Assembly: GCF_001298445.1 (NCBI RefSeq)
Contig: NZ_CP012036.1
Location: 3,439,351 to 3,503,350, forward strand
Reading direction: 5' to 3'
Length of the DNA stretch: 64,000 nt
From: Nostoc piscinale CENA21
GTDB lineage: Bacteria; Cyanobacteriota; Cyanobacteriia; Cyanobacteriales; Nostocaceae
Numbering within the stretch: position 1 is the first letter of the stretch; each line of letters starts with the position of its first letter. The notes beneath the pieces were generated by a model. It saw only the letters and a program-made list of their open reading frames with translations. It ran no database searches and was not told the DNA's origin. This document shows positions 18,000 through 26,215 of this stretch, in pieces. Both the position numbers and the translations under genes were made by a program.

Positions 18000-18209
18000 A
18001 TGACTCAACACACATTAGAGCAGTATTTTAACCTTCACCAAGGTAAAGCTATTGATTTTTCACTGAGGGCAGAACATCGAGATGGCGGTTGGTTGTTCTA
18101 CATTCATCCTCAAGGTGTTAACGGCGAAACCTGGGATTTTAGAGTCAACGGGAACCAGTTAACAAATATTGTTCCTGGAGAAGAGCAAGAACGCGATCGC
18201 AGTGAGTAA
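18000..18209 (+). CDS. Hypothetical protein (69 aa)
   Basis: Starts MTQHTLEQYFNLHQGKAIDF and has the phrase WLFYIHPQGVNGETWDFRVN; ends with an acidic tail. Start codons of this gene and the minus-strand gene are two bases apart. No family recognised. A HIP1-like site overlaps its end. Confidence 0.5.
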   Translation: MTQHTLEQYFNLHQGKAIDFSLRAEHRDGGWLFYIHPQGVNGETWDFRVNGNQLTNIVPGEEQERDRSE

Positions 18210-18261
18210 CTCTCTGGGGATTCACTCTAGTCAGAAGTTTAGCGATAAAGCACTCATGAAT

Positions 18262-18301
18262 ACCCTACAATATGCTTGTTACACGGCAATGTAGGGTTTT
18301 T
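18262..18301 (+). promoter_or_regulatory. Attenuator-like hairpin abutting the next start codon
   Basis: ACCCTACA (18262-18269) pairs with TGTAGGGT (18290-18297) and is followed by five T that run straight into ATG 18302. The loop holds GCTTGTTACACGGCAA, a 16-mer repeated exactly at 18444-18459 within the gene. This could be a terminator for upstream transcription or a control hairpin for the next gene. Confidence 0.55.
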
Positions 18302-18655
18302 ATGTCTGAACACGGCGGACGCAGAACAACCACTTGGGAGATAAGTAGCAGTTGGAAGCACGGCAAAACTAAAACCGTCAGAATCCCGATCGCACTTGAA
18401 GCACAAATCATGGATTACGCTCGGCGCTTAGACGCTGGAGATAGCTTGTTACACGGCAACTCAGCCGATGAGCGAGAGGTTATATTAAGCGCGATCGCCC
18501 GATATATTGGCTACAAAAATACTCACTACCACGCCAATCAGCACAGCAAGACACTCGACATCAGCACCAGGGCTTGGGATGAACTGCGGAGGTTTCGGGG
18601 GATGGTCGCTCAAGAACCGGAGAAACTGGGAATTAAAATAAACAAGACGACTTAA
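18302..18655 (+). CDS. RHH-like small regulator (117 aa), last plus-strand gene
   Basis: Starts MSEHGGRRTTTWEISSSWKH. KTKTVRIPIALEAQIMDYAR looks like a ribbon-helix-helix strand plus helix, as in small cyanobacterial plasmid proteins. The rest is helical and basic. Its leader hairpin carries a 16-mer that recurs in its own coding sequence, which suggests self-control. Confidence 0.55.
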   Translation: MSEHGGRRTTTWEISSSWKHGKTKTVRIPIALEAQIMDYARRLDAGDSLLHGNSADEREVILSAIARYIGYKNTHYHANQHSKTLDISTRAWDELRRFRGMVAQEPEKLGIKINKTT

Positions 18656-18735
18656 AAGCAAGGGTTTTGAGGCGGGATATTCTCTTGATTTAGTCACGTT
18701 TTAGTCAAACGCAAGTATCGAAAATTCTCAAAGCA

Positions 18736-18781
<46 letters not shown>

Positions 18782-18805
18782 GGATTGGTATACTTTTATA
18801 GCACA

Positions 18806-18840
18806 AAAAGCCAGCAAGGGTCTTGCTGGTTATTTTTTTG
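18806..18840. terminator. Bidirectional intrinsic terminator
   Basis: CCAGCAAG and CTTGCTGG make an 8-bp stem with a 3-nt loop, flanked by five A on the left and a T-run on the right, so it can end both the plus-strand block and the integrase transcript that converge here. Confidence 0.85.
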
Positions 18841-18855
18841 TAAACAATCATGAAC

Positions 18856-19969
18856 TTATATTTTTGGTGGCTTTGGTCTATCGGTTTTACTCAAGGCCAA
18901 CTCAAACGCCCGTTGGTGGTGCTTCGCCTGTATCCAGGTGTGGTAAAGGTTGCTGTGTACAGCTAGGCTATGCCCCATCTGTTGCGCTGCCAGAGAAATA
19001 TCAATGCCATACTCAAGCGTTCTGACTGCCCAGCAATGGCGCAAATCATAGACCTTAAAGGGAATGCCGTCGTTTCGTCTCAGTCTCTGGCTGACGGTTG
19101 CGCCGATGTCTGAGTTGGCGCGATCGCAGTTGATGTTAGGAATTTTGACATTCTGCAATCCGAACTGGTCAAACCATTCTGGGTGAAAAGGCCAAATGTT
19201 TCGATAACCAGTTTTACCTTGAAGTACACTTAACACCTGATTTCCGGCTCTCAACGCCTTTAGGTCAAGGAAGAACACCTCATGATTCCTCAACCCATAA
19301 GTCGCCAAAATGCCATAAACCCATTGCCACCTAACGTCCTGAATTTTGTAATACCACTCAACTATTAATTCGTCATTTGGTAAATCTCTCGGTTGTCTGC
19401 TTTTGGGGCTGTAATTACCTGCGTACGGGCTGGGGTCAAAATCGATTCCGGCAAATTTAGCTAATGCCCCCAGGGTTTGACAGAATCTTTTACGGGTTCT
19501 TGTGTCCGGTTGAGTTGATAAGATGACCTGTTTCAACATTTCAGCCGTTAGCTGACTGCTGGAATCTAGTATTTTGAAAACTGAGGCATATTCAATCTTC
19601 CATGTTGATTGTGATTTGAAATTTTCGGAACGGCGTTAGAAAATAATCTTTTTTAAAGTCTTCAATTAATTGACCAATGTTTTGATTTGCACCAACGGAA
19701 AAGGCTGTGTGATCAGCCCAATCAAATGTTCTAGTAGCTAGTCGAACTCTTAGTATTTTGGCTTCTTTTTCGGCGATTTTAACTCCATCTGCATTGGCAG
19801 GGGCAATGCTTATTCTTTGTTGATGCCAGCCAGTTTTACCAGAGTTTGGTTTGGGTGGAAGTGTTGCCCGTAGATGAATCTGTCCCCCCTAGCTGTTCAA
19901 TGGTAATACCATAATTGTTGGCTCTCAGCCGTCCGTTAGCTTCCCCTGATTCGTTTTATCAATGTCCAT
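18856..19969 (-). CDS. Tyrosine integrase (about 370 aa, frameshifted)
   Basis: The C-terminal part (18856-19539 and upstream) has the tyrosine recombinase core: catalytic Arg in TYGLRNHEV, the box YDLRHCWAVRTLEYG with Tyr in place of the usual first His, GHSLAVHS, and the nucleophile Tyr in NLYHTW. An extra A in the run near 19621 and three extra bases between 19885 and 19956 separate it from the N-terminus; copy 1 lacks the latter three. It should insert the element at tRNA-Lys(CUU), judged from the adjacent tRNA fragment. Confidence 0.75.
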
Positions 19970-19971
19970 GA

Positions 19972-20150
19972 TTATGGCAAAATCCAATACGGAATTCTAT
20001 CTTCATCAAAGTCTGCAATTAATTCGTTGATTGCTTCCAGGCGCTCATTACTTGATTTCAAACACTCCTCGCACTCGCATCTATTGAAATCACCAATTAA
20101 TAAATCGAACCAATCATAGTAACCTTGTAAAACTGTCGATTTTTCTTCAC
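19972..20150 (-). CDS. Small acidic hypothetical protein, copy 2 (two extra bases)
   Basis: Same gene as 313-490. Here the T-run near 20128 has four T, whereas two are needed to join the GTG start at 20150 to the GYYDWFDLLIGDFN frame. Repaired length is 59 codons. Three different counts (needed, copy 1, copy 2) at one T-run point to base-calling noise. Confidence 0.5.
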
Positions 20151-20293
20151 ATCATTTCGGGTGGAAACAAGGTGGATTTATTTAAATGCTGAATACGAGG
20201 GTCTTTAAAGTTCCAAATAAATTTTTCGCGTGGAACATAAACAGCTTCGATACCAAAAGTTATGTCAGGAAACTCATCGTTGCTATTATTCAT
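20147..20293 (-). CDS. Hypothetical protein (48 aa), copy 2 intact
   Basis: ATG 20293 overlaps the stop of the 180-aa gene (TATGAATAA). The product runs MNNSNDEFPDITFGIEAV, VPREKFIWNF, to FPPEMM, and its TGA overlaps a GTG start of the next gene. Overlaps on both sides support it as real. Function unknown. Confidence 0.55.
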   Translation of the reverse strand: MNNSNDEFPDITFGIEAVYVPREKFIWNFKDPRIQHLNKSTLFPPEMM

Positions 20294-20828
20294 AGTCGTA
20301 GTCCCTGGTAACCTCAAAATCACTAGGCCAATAGATGACCCAATCTGTGTAAAATCCATCAGCTTCGATGTACTCAGTCCAACAACTATCATGAGGCCAG
20401 CCATCTACTGGCACGGGTGGAATGAATGCTTCCCAGTGTGGAGGTGCGTAAATAACCCCTTTAGAAATCCAAGGGGTAGAAAATGTCACTGTATTGTCAA
20501 GCAGCAATTCTTGAGTTACTTCTAGTCCCCCATCAGGGTGTGCTTTGTAAGGCAGAGCGATAGCTCTCCACCACCCCGCAAGCCAAAGCTCGTCTCTGAT
20601 GCTGTTAACCCAATCGTTGTGGCGGTCTACAAATGTCTCCTCCCATTCATTCTCTGCTTCTTGATAGCCGGGCAATTGCACTACAAAACCGCATTCTTTT
20701 CTCCATTTGGGATTGATGAAATACCAATCAAAAAATGGCAGCGGCCACGGACGGGCTAATGATTCGCAGTAGTAGCGACAGCCCTCCTCGAAGTTTTCAC
20801 AAATTAAACCAATTGGGCATTCACTCAT
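20286..20828 (-). CDS. Hypothetical protein (180 aa), copy 2 intact
   Basis: Begins MSECPIGLICENFEEGCRYY and is unusually rich in Trp, Pro and acidic residues (PWPLPFFDWYF, WISKGVIYAPPHWEAFIPPV, YWPSDFEVTRDYDYE). No family recognised. It follows the TGTAGAC-rich noncoding region, so it may start a transcript with the 48-aa gene, the small acidic gene and the integrase. Confidence 0.65.
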   Translation of the reverse strand: MSECPIGLICENFEEGCRYYCESLARPWPLPFFDWYFINPKWRKECGFVVQLPGYQEAENEWEETFVDRHNDWVNSIRDELWLAGWWRAIALPYKAHPDGGLEVTQELLLDNTVTFSTPWISKGVIYAPPHWEAFIPPVPVDGWPHDSCWTEYIEADGFYTDWVIYWPSDFEVTRDYDYE

Positions 20829-21162
20829 CTCTACTTAATTTGTTTGGGCTAAACTGTGGGCGTAAAACTTTCACCAGTGCGATCGCGATTCTGTAGCATC
20901 AAAACGCGATCATTTCGCACTTTTTGGCATCCCCGAAATTTTGTCTACAATCGCTACAGTGCTTTTCTGGTGGGGATTTCAGCGTCTACAGCCGATTTTT
21001 CGGGGCTGAAAAATTGTAGAGGCTGTAGACGAATTTTTGACCTACACCTAATGAACTGTTGGCTGGGTACTGGCATAGTCGCAGTATTGGTGAATTGCAC
21101 AGTAAATTGGTTGAAATGCGGTGTAGATAAAGTGTTGACGAACTGTAGACAAGGTGTAGACA

Positions 21163-22075
21163 TTACTGTGACCACCTCCAGCCCAACCTGTCACCATCAC
21201 CAACCACTTCACCGATGAGCCGATCTGCTAGGGATGCAAACAAAATTCTGATGTCATCTGGCGGCATCTTTTTAAAAGGGGGGCTGGCTTGCTGAAGTAT
21301 TCGCGCTTTTAAAACTACTCCTGGATTGGTTTGTCCCCAATTCACAATAATTTGCTCATATTCATTGAGGGAAGACATTAGTGATTGCACCTCATCAACA
21401 CTCCCGCCGGAGATTTGCGCCACTGCACCACTGCCCATACTCCAGTTGCTCAAATCCAGTTCGCAAGGGACATCATCGACCATGAACCGCTTTTTACCAC
21501 CAGCTTTCAACCACTGCTCAAGTTGTGGATTTTTGAGAACTGTTCGGGCATAGTCACGGGCGAACTGTCCCAAACGCACCAGACAGCAGCAGCTGTACAA
21601 GGTTTCCTTGTCCCCTTGCAAGCCATAGTTTTCGGCGGTGTCATTCTGGGCGATCGCCAAAACGAACTGCTTATAACGCCGTCCCCGCTTGAGGTGTTTC
21701 TTAAACCATCGGGCTGCATTGTCGCATTCATCTACTAACAGCGGAAATTCCTCAGCAATGAGAAAGCGATCGCGCCCAATAATCGCGTTATCTCCCCCCA
21801 TCACCACGCAACTCTACTAATTCTTCTAAGGTGGTTAAGTCGTTGCCCATTGCGGTATCAATGGCTTTAAAATTCCCCTTCCGCCCAATGACATCTTTTT
21901 GATCTAGCCAACTCCAATCATCCGGTTTGGCATCAGAATCATAAACTACGACCCTGCCACCGATTTTGGAGGACAGGTACTGGGTGAAAGTTGACTTGCC
22001 ATCACCAGTACCCCCGACTAAGGCAACGTGTTTTTGTTTTTTCTGGATGTATTCCACTGGATCTGTAATCAGGTT
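21163..22075 (-). pseudogene. ATPase gene, copy 2, truncated at the element edge
   Basis: Holds the C-terminal two thirds of the P-loop ATPase, with the correct C-terminal frame (SMGSGAVAQISGGSVDEVQS to WRWSQ) that copy 1 lacks. An extra C near 21797 shifts the frame, and the 5' end is missing: the coding sequence runs into 21-bp tandem repeats at 22075. Confidence 0.8.
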
Positions 22076-22245
22076 CATTCACTAAGCTCAGAGGTTCATT
22101 AGTCAAGCTCAGAGGTTCATTCACTAAGCTCAGAGGTTCATTCACTAAGCTTAAAGGTTCATTAATCAAGCTCCGAGGTTCATTCACTAAGCTCAGAGGT
22201 TCATTAGTCAAGCTCAGAGGTTCATTCACTAAGCTCAGAGGTTCA
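22071..22245. repeat. Tandem 21-bp repeat at the element/chromosome junction
   Basis: Eight units of AGGTTCATTCACTAAGCTCAG, with variants (ATTAGTCAAG, ATTAATCAAG, CTTAA, CTCCG), and a partial ninth. The period of 21 keeps a reading frame open on the minus strand (repeating EPLSLVN), but that frame is fused to the truncated ATPase and is unlikely to be a gene. Short tandem repeats like this are common in Nostocales. Confidence 0.9.
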
Positions 22246-22374
22246 GCGATGAAGTCCCAACTACATTTATTTTTCTCTCGCGCCAGTCTCAAACAGTTTG
22301 CATTTCCTATTGTTGCAGTAGAAAATCCATATAGCAGCCGTAAATTCTACCGCCGCAATAAGCCAAAATTCTTA

Positions 22375-22511
22375 TATAGCGGTTCTTACTTGCTTGTAAT
22401 GCAGTCGGAACCACCCCACGCATTTGCTAACGCAAACGCTCCCCTCCCCGTTCACGGGGAGGGGTTGGGGGTGGGGTTGAAATGTATCTCATCCAACCGA
22501 GAACCGCTATA
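22375..22511. repeat. MITE-like element in the cysK leader
   Basis: TATAGCGGTTCT (22375-22386) and AGAACCGCTATA (22500-22511) are perfect 12-bp inverted ends of a 137-bp segment with an internal CCCCTCCCCG/CGGGGAGGGG hairpin. It codes for nothing and ends 24 bp before the cysK start, so it may supply leader or promoter sequence. The rest of 22246-22374 holds nothing I can name. Confidence 0.7.
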
Positions 22512-22535
22512 GGCGAGAATTCGAGAAGATTGAAC

Positions 22536-23510
22536 ATGGACATCAAAAACGGCTTCATTGGCGCTGTAGGTAATACACCCTTAATTCGGTTAAACAGTTT
22601 TAGTGAAGAAACAGGATGCGAAATTCTGGCTAAAGCGGAGTATCTCAACCCTGGTGGTTCTGTCAAAGACCGAGCCGCACTGTATATTATTCAAGATGCG
22701 GAAGAAAAAGGTTTACTCAAACCCGGTGGTACTGTGGTGGAAGGAACCGCAGGTAACACAGGTATTGGACTGGCGCATATTTGCAACGCTAAAGGCTACA
22801 AATGCCTGATAATTATTCCTAATACTCAGTCCCAAGAAAAAATCGATGCACTCACAGCGTTAGGTGCGGAAGTTCGCCCAGTCCCCGCTGTTCCCTATAA
22901 AGACCCGAATAACTATGTCAAGCTATCTGGTAGAGTTGCCGCAGAGTTAGATAACGCCATTTGGGCAAATCAGTTTGATAATTTAGCGAATCGCCGCGCC
23001 CACTACGAAACCACAGGCCCAGAAATTTGGACACAGACAGATGGTAAAATAGACGGATGGGTAGCTGCAACTGGTACAGGTGGAACCTTTGCTGGTGTGG
23101 CATTGTACCTGAAAGAACAAAATCCGGCGATTAAATGTGTTGTTGCCGATCCTCTGGGTAGTGGACTTTATAGCTATATCAAAACTGGCGAAATCCATTT
23201 AGAAGGTAATTCTATTACTGAAGGTATTGGTAACAGTCGAATCACAGCGAATATGGAAGGCGCACCTGCTGATGATGCCATTCAAATCGATGACACAGAA
23301 GCTTTGCGCGTCGTTTACCAATTGCTACGGAAAGATGGACTCTTTATGGGTGGCTCAACAGGTATTAATGTGGCGGCGGCTGTTGCTTTGGCAAAACAAT
23401 TAGGCCCTGGACATACCATTGTCACTATTCTTTGTGATAGTGGTTCCCGCTATCAGTCACGCATATTTAACCATGATTGGCTGGCTGCTAAAGGGTTATC
23501 GGTAAATTAA
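22536..23510 (+). CDS. cysK: Cysteine synthase A (O-acetylserine sulfhydrylase)
   Basis: 324 aa from ATG 22536, with GAGAAG upstream. Makes L-cysteine from O-acetylserine and sulfide using pyridoxal phosphate in the cytosol. NPGGSVKDR holds the PLP lysine (about residue 45); EGTAGNTGIGLA is the phosphate/asparagine loop, ATGTGGTFAG the PLP phosphate loop, and LCDSGSRY lies near the C-terminus. It stands alone between repeat-rich gaps. An upstream in-frame Met at 22482 lies in the MITE and is rejected. Confidence 0.95.
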   Translation: MDIKNGFIGAVGNTPLIRLNSFSEETGCEILAKAEYLNPGGSVKDRAALYIIQDAEEKGLLKPGGTVVEGTAGNTGIGLAHICNAKGYKCLIIIPNTQSQEKIDALTALGAEVRPVPAVPYKDPNNYVKLSGRVAAELDNAIWANQFDNLANRRAHYETTGPEIWTQTDGKIDGWVAATGTGGTFAGVALYLKEQNPAIKCVVADPLGSGLYSYIKTGEIHLEGNSITEGIGNSRITANMEGAPADDAIQIDDTEALRVVYQLLRKDGLFMGGSTGINVAAAVALAKQLGPGHTIVTILCDSGSRYQSRIFNHDWLAAKGLSVN

Positions 23511-23519
23511 CGTGATGTA

Positions 23520-23690
23520 CAACTTACCTTTGAAACCCCTCTCCAAACCTCTCACGCCAGTCGCTACAACGGAGGGAACCTCCGCAACGCGCTGGCTCCC
23601 CGACACGGAGAGAGGCTTTGAATCTTGCTCCCCTTCCCTTGTAGGGAAGGGGTTGGGGGTTAGGTTTGAGATAAAGTTGCACACGGCGTA
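23520..23690. repeat. Palindromic repeat sequence after cysK
   Basis: The gap from 23511 to 23809 has the low-information palindromic sequence usual in these genomes: ACCCCTCTCC near 23535 against GGGGTTGGGGGTTAGG near 23650, a CTTCGACAAGCTCAG motif near 23708 and short TGACTATTGAC repeats near 23775-23800. No gene is visible. Confidence 0.5.
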
Positions 23691-23809
23691 AATTATTAAC
23701 AGGCGATACTTCGACAAGCTCAGTGACAACCTTCGCGGACTGGTCAGTAGTCAATGGACATCTCCAGTTGACTGATGACTATTGACTATTGACAAATAAC
23801 TATTGACAA

Positions 23810-24145
23810 ATGACAAACATCACTCAACCATCAAATTCAGGGGCTAGTAGTCAAGCATCTACTTACAGGTGTGTGCGGGTTTGCCAAAATCGCACCTGTA
23901 AAAAGCAAGGCGCGGCTAAGGTTTTAGAGGCTTTGGCAAATTTACCAGTCCCCGCAGATGTGACTGTAACAGCTAGTAGTTGTTTAGGACAATGCGGTAA
24001 CGGGCCGATGGTGTTGGTTCTACCGGATATGGTTTGGTATAGCGGTGTGCAAGCCGATGAAGTACCTCTATTGGTAGAACAACATCTCCGGTGTGGTGAA
24101 AGAGTCAAGCAGATGCTTTATTATCGATTTCATCCTCAAGGATAA
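23810..24145 (+). CDS. Thioredoxin-like [2Fe-2S] ferredoxin
   Basis: 111 aa. VCQNRTCKKQGA supplies the first two cysteines and SSCLGQCGNGP the second two, the C-x4/5-C...C-x3-C spacing of thioredoxin-like [2Fe-2S] ferredoxins. The first 20 residues are Ser/Thr-rich and probably disordered. Likely an electron carrier in the cytosol; partner unknown. A palindromic repeat follows it at 24162. Confidence 0.85.
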   Translation: MTNITQPSNSGASSQASTYRCVRVCQNRTCKKQGAAKVLEALANLPVPADVTVTASSCLGQCGNGPMVLVLPDMVWYSGVQADEVPLLVEQHLRCGERVKQMLYYRFHPQG

Positions 24146-24161
24146 ATACATATCTTGCACC

Positions 24162-24238
24162 AAACGACTGAAGTCGCGGCTACACAAACAAAACCCGCCT
24201 GCGCGGGTTCTAAATCCTTAATTTTGCATTAGTTTGTA
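24162..24238. repeat. Palindromic dispersed repeat, copy a
   Basis: ACTGAAGTCGCGGCTACAC, then ACCCGCCTGCGCGGGTTC. The same modules, in full or partial form, occur at 25232-25310 and 51532-51660. In the third copy the two halves make an imperfect long palindrome. It may act as a transcription-stop hairpin. Confidence 0.65.
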
Positions 24239-24442
24239 TAGCCATGAATTCCATTAGTCGAGTTTAGATGCAAGAGATGAATAAATCTACAGCAAATTTC
24301 AAGTGAGTGAAGTACACAATTGTGTTTTCAAAGCTAGGTAAAAAGTCTATTCTCATTCTGACTTCTGACTTCTGACTTCTGAATTCTGCTGTAATTACAA
24401 ACAACCAGGTCTGCTCTATTGTTGACTCAAGTGAGGCATCCG

Positions 24443-25228
24443 ATGAATATTCAGCAGCTACGTCAATCATTAAAAATGAAGTGGCTGGGTTACTATAAAC
24501 AAAATCGTCCCTGGCTGGTAAAAATGCGAGTTTGGGGAAATTATAATGGCCTAAGAAGACCATCATCTGGCTTTATTTTGGCGACTTTATCTGTTCTAGA
24601 ACCAGAGTTTGAGCAGATGCTGAGTTTTATGATGGATCTGAATAATAATCCTGATGCCATAGTGACAGCTTTGGGGCTGAATTTTAATCCTGATGATGAG
24701 TTGCGTTTAACAAACTTGGATGAAGTTGCACCGATAAAGGAGTTTCCTGAAAATAAATCGCTTGAGGAACAACCGGTGCGATCGCTCGCCACAGCTAACG
24801 ATATAATTCCTCAATCTCCAGCTACAATCGAACATCCCGAAAACATCACTTCCGATTCACCACAGGCGCACCAACCTTTACCAGCCTTTGCAGTTGCTAC
24901 CAAGGTGAGTCTCAAATCTGCTCATAAATCACGCCAAAATATACCAATCTCAGCTTTAGCTCTAGCTACAACAGTTCCCAACAACGGTAAAACTGTCGCT
25001 TTAGCAGTGGAGCTTCCCAATCATGGCAAACTAATGCCCAGAAGCATTGTAGTTTCTCGCCAGACAGAAGTAAAAAGTCAGACGAAAACCGCACCATCTT
25101 TGACTGAGACTACTGGAGTGTCTACTAATGGCAAATCACCACAAAATTTAAAAACTCAGCCTTTGACTCATTCTCATGCCCGTAGTCTAGCTTCTTGGGT
25201 AGATGAATTTTGTCAAGGTAGAGAGTGA
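24443..25228 (+). CDS. DUF5331-like protein (261 aa)
   Basis: The start ATG 24443 (MNIQQLRQSLKMKWLGYYKQ) is chosen over upstream TTG codons at 24419. The first 90 residues, with KWLxYYxxNRPWLV, RPSSGFILATLSVLEPE and ALGLNFNPDDEL, match the cyanobacterial DUF5331 pattern as I recall it. The remaining 170 residues are a Pro/Ser/Thr-rich linker ending in a short SLASWVDEFCQG motif, a candidate docking peptide. Function unknown. Confidence 0.6.
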   Translation: MNIQQLRQSLKMKWLGYYKQNRPWLVKMRVWGNYNGLRRPSSGFILATLSVLEPEFEQMLSFMMDLNNNPDAIVTALGLNFNPDDELRLTNLDEVAPIKEFPENKSLEEQPVRSLATANDIIPQSPATIEHPENITSDSPQAHQPLPAFAVATKVSLKSAHKSRQNIPISALALATTVPNNGKTVALAVELPNHGKLMPRSIVVSRQTEVKSQTKTAPSLTETTGVSTNGKSPQNLKTQPLTHSHARSLASWVDEFCQGRE

Positions 25229-25231
25229 ATA

Positions 25232-25310
25232 GCCCCGACGAATGAAATTCGCGGCTATAAAAACAAAGTCCGCCTGCGCGGACTAACGGAAAATTAAGGG
25301 TTTTGAACCG
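25232..25310. repeat. Palindromic dispersed repeat, copy b
   Basis: CCCCGACGAATGAAATTCGC and GTCCGCCTGCGCGGAC, the same modules as at 51532, lie just after the DUF5331-like gene and can fold into two hairpins. A CTTCGACAAGCTCAG motif follows near 25340. Confidence 0.6.
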
Positions 25311-25383
25311 GAAAATCAAGGATTTGGGCAAGAGTTTACTTCGACAAGCTCAGGGCGGCGCTGCGCTCAGTAACTGGGGTGTA

Positions 25384-25541
25384 GGGCTATATGTCAATAC
25401 GGTTCAGTTAACGTTTTAATCTTCTGAAGATCCCCCCAACCCCCCTTAAAAAGGGGGGCTAATAACCCTCTTCTACCCCCTTTTTAAGGGGGTCGCCCGC
25501 AGGCGGGGGGATCTTAACTTAACCGTATTGGGCTATATGTC
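25384..25541. repeat. MITE with 12-bp flanking direct repeat
   Basis: AATACGGTTCAGTTAA (25396-25411) and TTAACTTAACCGTATT (25514-25529) are 16-bp inverted ends with one mismatch. The inside is a CCCCCC...GGGGGG and AAGGGGG palindrome. GGGCTATATGTC flanks it on both sides (25384-25395 and 25530-25541), which looks like a target duplication. It has no coding capacity. Confidence 0.75.
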
Positions 25542-25855
25542 TCCAAAACCCTTACACCCCTACACCCATCCTTAATACTTGACTGTGCAAACACCTCTAA
25601 TAATCAGCTTGCTTTTTTAATTTGTCTGTGTTAAGTTTTGTTTGTACTCTAAACAACGGTAAATCGCTCGATAAACCGATGTTTAAGGACACGATATCAC
25701 AGCTAAATGGGCGGTAATTATAGGAGAGTACTGGAGTTAACCTCTAGGCTCTCATCTTTCTTATGAACAGCAAAGGTTGCGATCGCAATTTCGTCAGCAG
25801 TGAAATCAGCAAGTGCGATCGCTTAGTAACTTGAACGAACAATATTTTTTGATTT

Positions 25856-26080
25856 ATGACTAAAGTTTTAATTCTTGATGCCAATCAACAACCCCTATCT
25901 CCAGTACGCATCAGTCATGCCAGAGCATTATTGTCTCAAGGAAGAGCGACTGTCTTTCAAAGATATCCCTTCACAATTATTTTGAAAGAGTCTTTTTCGC
26001 AAATCCAGCTAGAGCAACTTGGTTTTAAACTCCAACTCAGTACTGTTGTTACCAAACACAAAAAGCGGGGATTGATATAA
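25856..26080 (+). pseudogene. IscB-like N-terminal (RRXRR/PLMP) remnant, 74 aa
   Basis: MTKVLILDANQQPLSPVRIS, HARALLSQGRATVFQRYPFT and IILKES match the N-terminus of RRXRR/IscB-type HNH nucleases, where the variable PLMP motif (here PLSP) and ARxLLxxGxAxVFxRxPFTIxL are typical. The frame stops after 74 residues, before any RuvC or HNH motif, and the sequence beyond does not restore one. So this is a relic or a stand-alone domain. The 300 bp upstream could hold a guide-RNA remnant. Confidence 0.65.
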
Positions 26081-26124
26081 GTTCCTTTGGCAAAAGATGA
26101 AGCGATCGCCAAATCATCATCCTG

Positions 26125-26150
26125 AACCCCTACTTTAATGTAGGGGTTTT
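26125..26150 (+). terminator. Intrinsic terminator
   Basis: AACCCCTA and TAGGGGTT form an 8-bp stem with an 8-nt loop, followed by TTTAAAA. It ends the remnant gene transcript. Confidence 0.7.
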
Positions 26151-26215
26151 AAAATGCGCCAACCCTGACTAGAGTAAATATAAAGATTGATTAAGATAAT
26201 GGCGTACTAAAAAAC

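Larger units (their letters stand above)
19657..22075. repeat. Direct repeat, copy 2 of the element end
   Basis: Second copy of bases 1-2424, ending abruptly within the ATPase gene at AGGTT, which is shared with the adjacent 21-bp tandem repeat. Differences from copy 1 are single-base indels in both directions. Either a true partial tandem copy or an assembly join at the overlap of a circular molecule. Confidence 0.95.

Noticed and set aside
22071..22245. Possible CRISPR array
   Set aside because: The 21-bp units are contiguous, with no unique spacers and no cas genes nearby.
22002..22292. Minus-strand open frame with repeating EPLSLVN heptapeptides fused to a P-loop segment
   Set aside because: It arises because the 21-bp repeat period keeps a frame open across the element border; the joined parts belong to a truncated ATPase and to noncoding repeats.
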